Shown: positions 5,342-5,967 of the stretch, piece after piece | How the letters are laid out: each line of letters begins with the position of its first letter | Numbering within the stretch: the stretch's first letter is position 1 | The notes under the pieces: generated by a model | The model's input: only the letters and a program-made list of their open reading frames with translations | Databases searched by the model: none | What the model was told of the DNA's origin: nothing | Translations under genes and position numbers: made by a program | Source of the DNA: Pyrinomonadaceae bacterium | GTDB lineage: Bacteria; Acidobacteriota; Blastocatellia; Pyrinomonadales; Pyrinomonadaceae | DNA length: 5,967 nucleotides | Assembly (NCBI GenBank): GCA_013812565.1 | Contig: JACCTF010000739.1 | Location: forward strand, 1 to 5,967 | Reading direction: 5' to 3'

Positions 5342-5967
5342 ATGTTTCTCGTTCGCAATTCGAGACACCGAACCGGACACCTGCTTAATTTGATATTAGT
5401 GCTGGCCGGATTGACGGGTTGGATGGCCGCGCCGTGTTACTCATCCAATCGAACACAGGATGAAAGCTATGCCCTCACAGCCAGTCCGAACACGGCCGCC
5501 CCTAAAGACACGTTGACTGCGGGTTGGACGGCGCCAGTCGGAAGCTCCGCAACCGATTGGGTAGGACTCTACAAGACAGGAACTTCAGATCAAGATTATC
5601 TGTGGTGGCAGTACACCGACGGAGCTACTTCGGGCAGTGCTTCTACGGAGGCGCCGGGCACCCCGGGTACGTATGAGTTCCGGTACTTTTTGAATGACGT
5701 GTACACTAAGGTGGCGACGAGCAATCAGGTGACGGTTAGCGCGCCAATTTTGGTCGCAGACGTTGCGCGGTTTCTTCAACAATCTACGTTTGGTTTGACC
5801 CCGGAACTGATCGCGCACGTGCAGAACGTCGGGTTTGAAGAATTCCTGAGTGAACAGTTCAATGCGCCCGCATCGAGTTACCCGACGATGCCGCTCTACC
5901 CGACGACCCGAAACACTAACAATCCTGACATGCCCTATTACTGCCCGGACGGTCCGTGCCAGAGGGA
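5342..5967 (+). CDS. Exported DUF1800 family protein with N-terminal Ig-like domain, truncated by the window edge
   Basis: The first 208 codons are visible. A basic start (MFLVRNSRHR) and a hydrophobic stretch (about 14-30) form a signal peptide. Residues 42-134 look like a beta-sandwich of the SKICH/Ig-like type: the DWVGLY (72-77), LWWQYTDG (87-94) and GTYEFRYFLND (109-119) motifs followed by a VTV strand. VARFLQQSTFGLTPELI (141-157) is the characteristic opening of DUF1800, followed by a helix (GFEEFLSEQFNAP, 164-176). DUF1800 proteins are secreted, often have extra surface-type domains and are commonly followed by a DUF1501 gene; I would expect one to the right. Their biochemical role is not established. 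A cysteine at 32 (AAPC) does not fit a good lipobox. Most of the DUF1800 domain is missing beyond the window. Confidence 0.88.
   Translation, partial: MFLVRNSRHRTGHLLNLILVLAGLTGWMAAPCYSSNRTQDESYALTASPNTAAPKDTLTAGWTAPVGSSATDWVGLYKTGTSDQDYLWWQYTDGATSGSASTEAPGTPGTYEFRYFLNDVYTKVATSNQVTVSAPILVADVARFLQQSTFGLTPELIAHVQNVGFEEFLSEQFNAPASSYPTMPLYPTTRNTNNPDMPYYCPDGPCQR

Noticed and set aside
5250..5393. 47-codon frame starting at ATG 5250
   Set aside because: It has no ribosome site, overlaps the DUF1800 start in a different frame, and its translation shows no signal peptide or domain.
1..5967. Defence system, toxin-antitoxin pair, CRISPR array, tRNA or complete insertion sequence
   Set aside because: I looked for repeat-spacer periodicity, cloverleaf-like folds, transposase or nuclease motifs and small paired genes, and found none.

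Overview
The window looks like chromosomal DNA from a free-living, moderately GC-rich Gram-negative bacterium that exports many proteins. Four of its five genes begin with a Sec-type signal peptide. The best guess is an Acidobacteriota-type genome, perhaps Blastocatellia. That rests on three things: exported PQQ-like beta-propellers starting with the NWPQ[WF]RGP motif, an exported amidohydrolase plus a DUF1800 protein, and a short GTAGTACCG-type palindromic repeat that I recall from such genomes. This is inference, not proof. I see no rRNA, tRNA, CRISPR array, insertion sequence or phage gene.

Left part (1-2264): two related exported beta-propeller proteins are transcribed away from each other. 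The left one (minus strand, 2-769) runs off the window edge; the right one (984-2264) is complete. Their 214-bp shared upstream region carries two short perfect palindromes, so joint control is plausible. Both probably fold outside the cytoplasm; their ligand or partner is unknown.

Middle (2265-3881): a 75-bp repeat with imperfect inverted ends and two internal hairpins separates the right propeller gene from a complete exported metal-dependent amidohydrolase (2392-3723), which has all the expected metal ligands. A short convergent spacer follows, with a degenerate CAGGAT-type repeat.

Right part (3882-5967): a minus-strand gene encodes a membrane protein of unknown function with three predicted membrane helices (3882-4841) and a very strong Shine-Dalgarno site. 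A 500-bp regulatory stretch (4842-5341) separates it from a DUF1800 protein that starts at 5342 and runs off the right edge. This stretch is rich in signals: a minus-strand promoter inside nested inverted repeats, a consensus -35 facing right, three TTWAC repeats at exact 11-bp spacing ahead of a -10-like box, and a 16-bp palindrome.

No coherent multi-gene system is evident. The most interesting material is non-coding: the helically phased repeats, the palindromes and the mobile-type repeat. The genes are joined more by export to the cell envelope than by an evident pathway.
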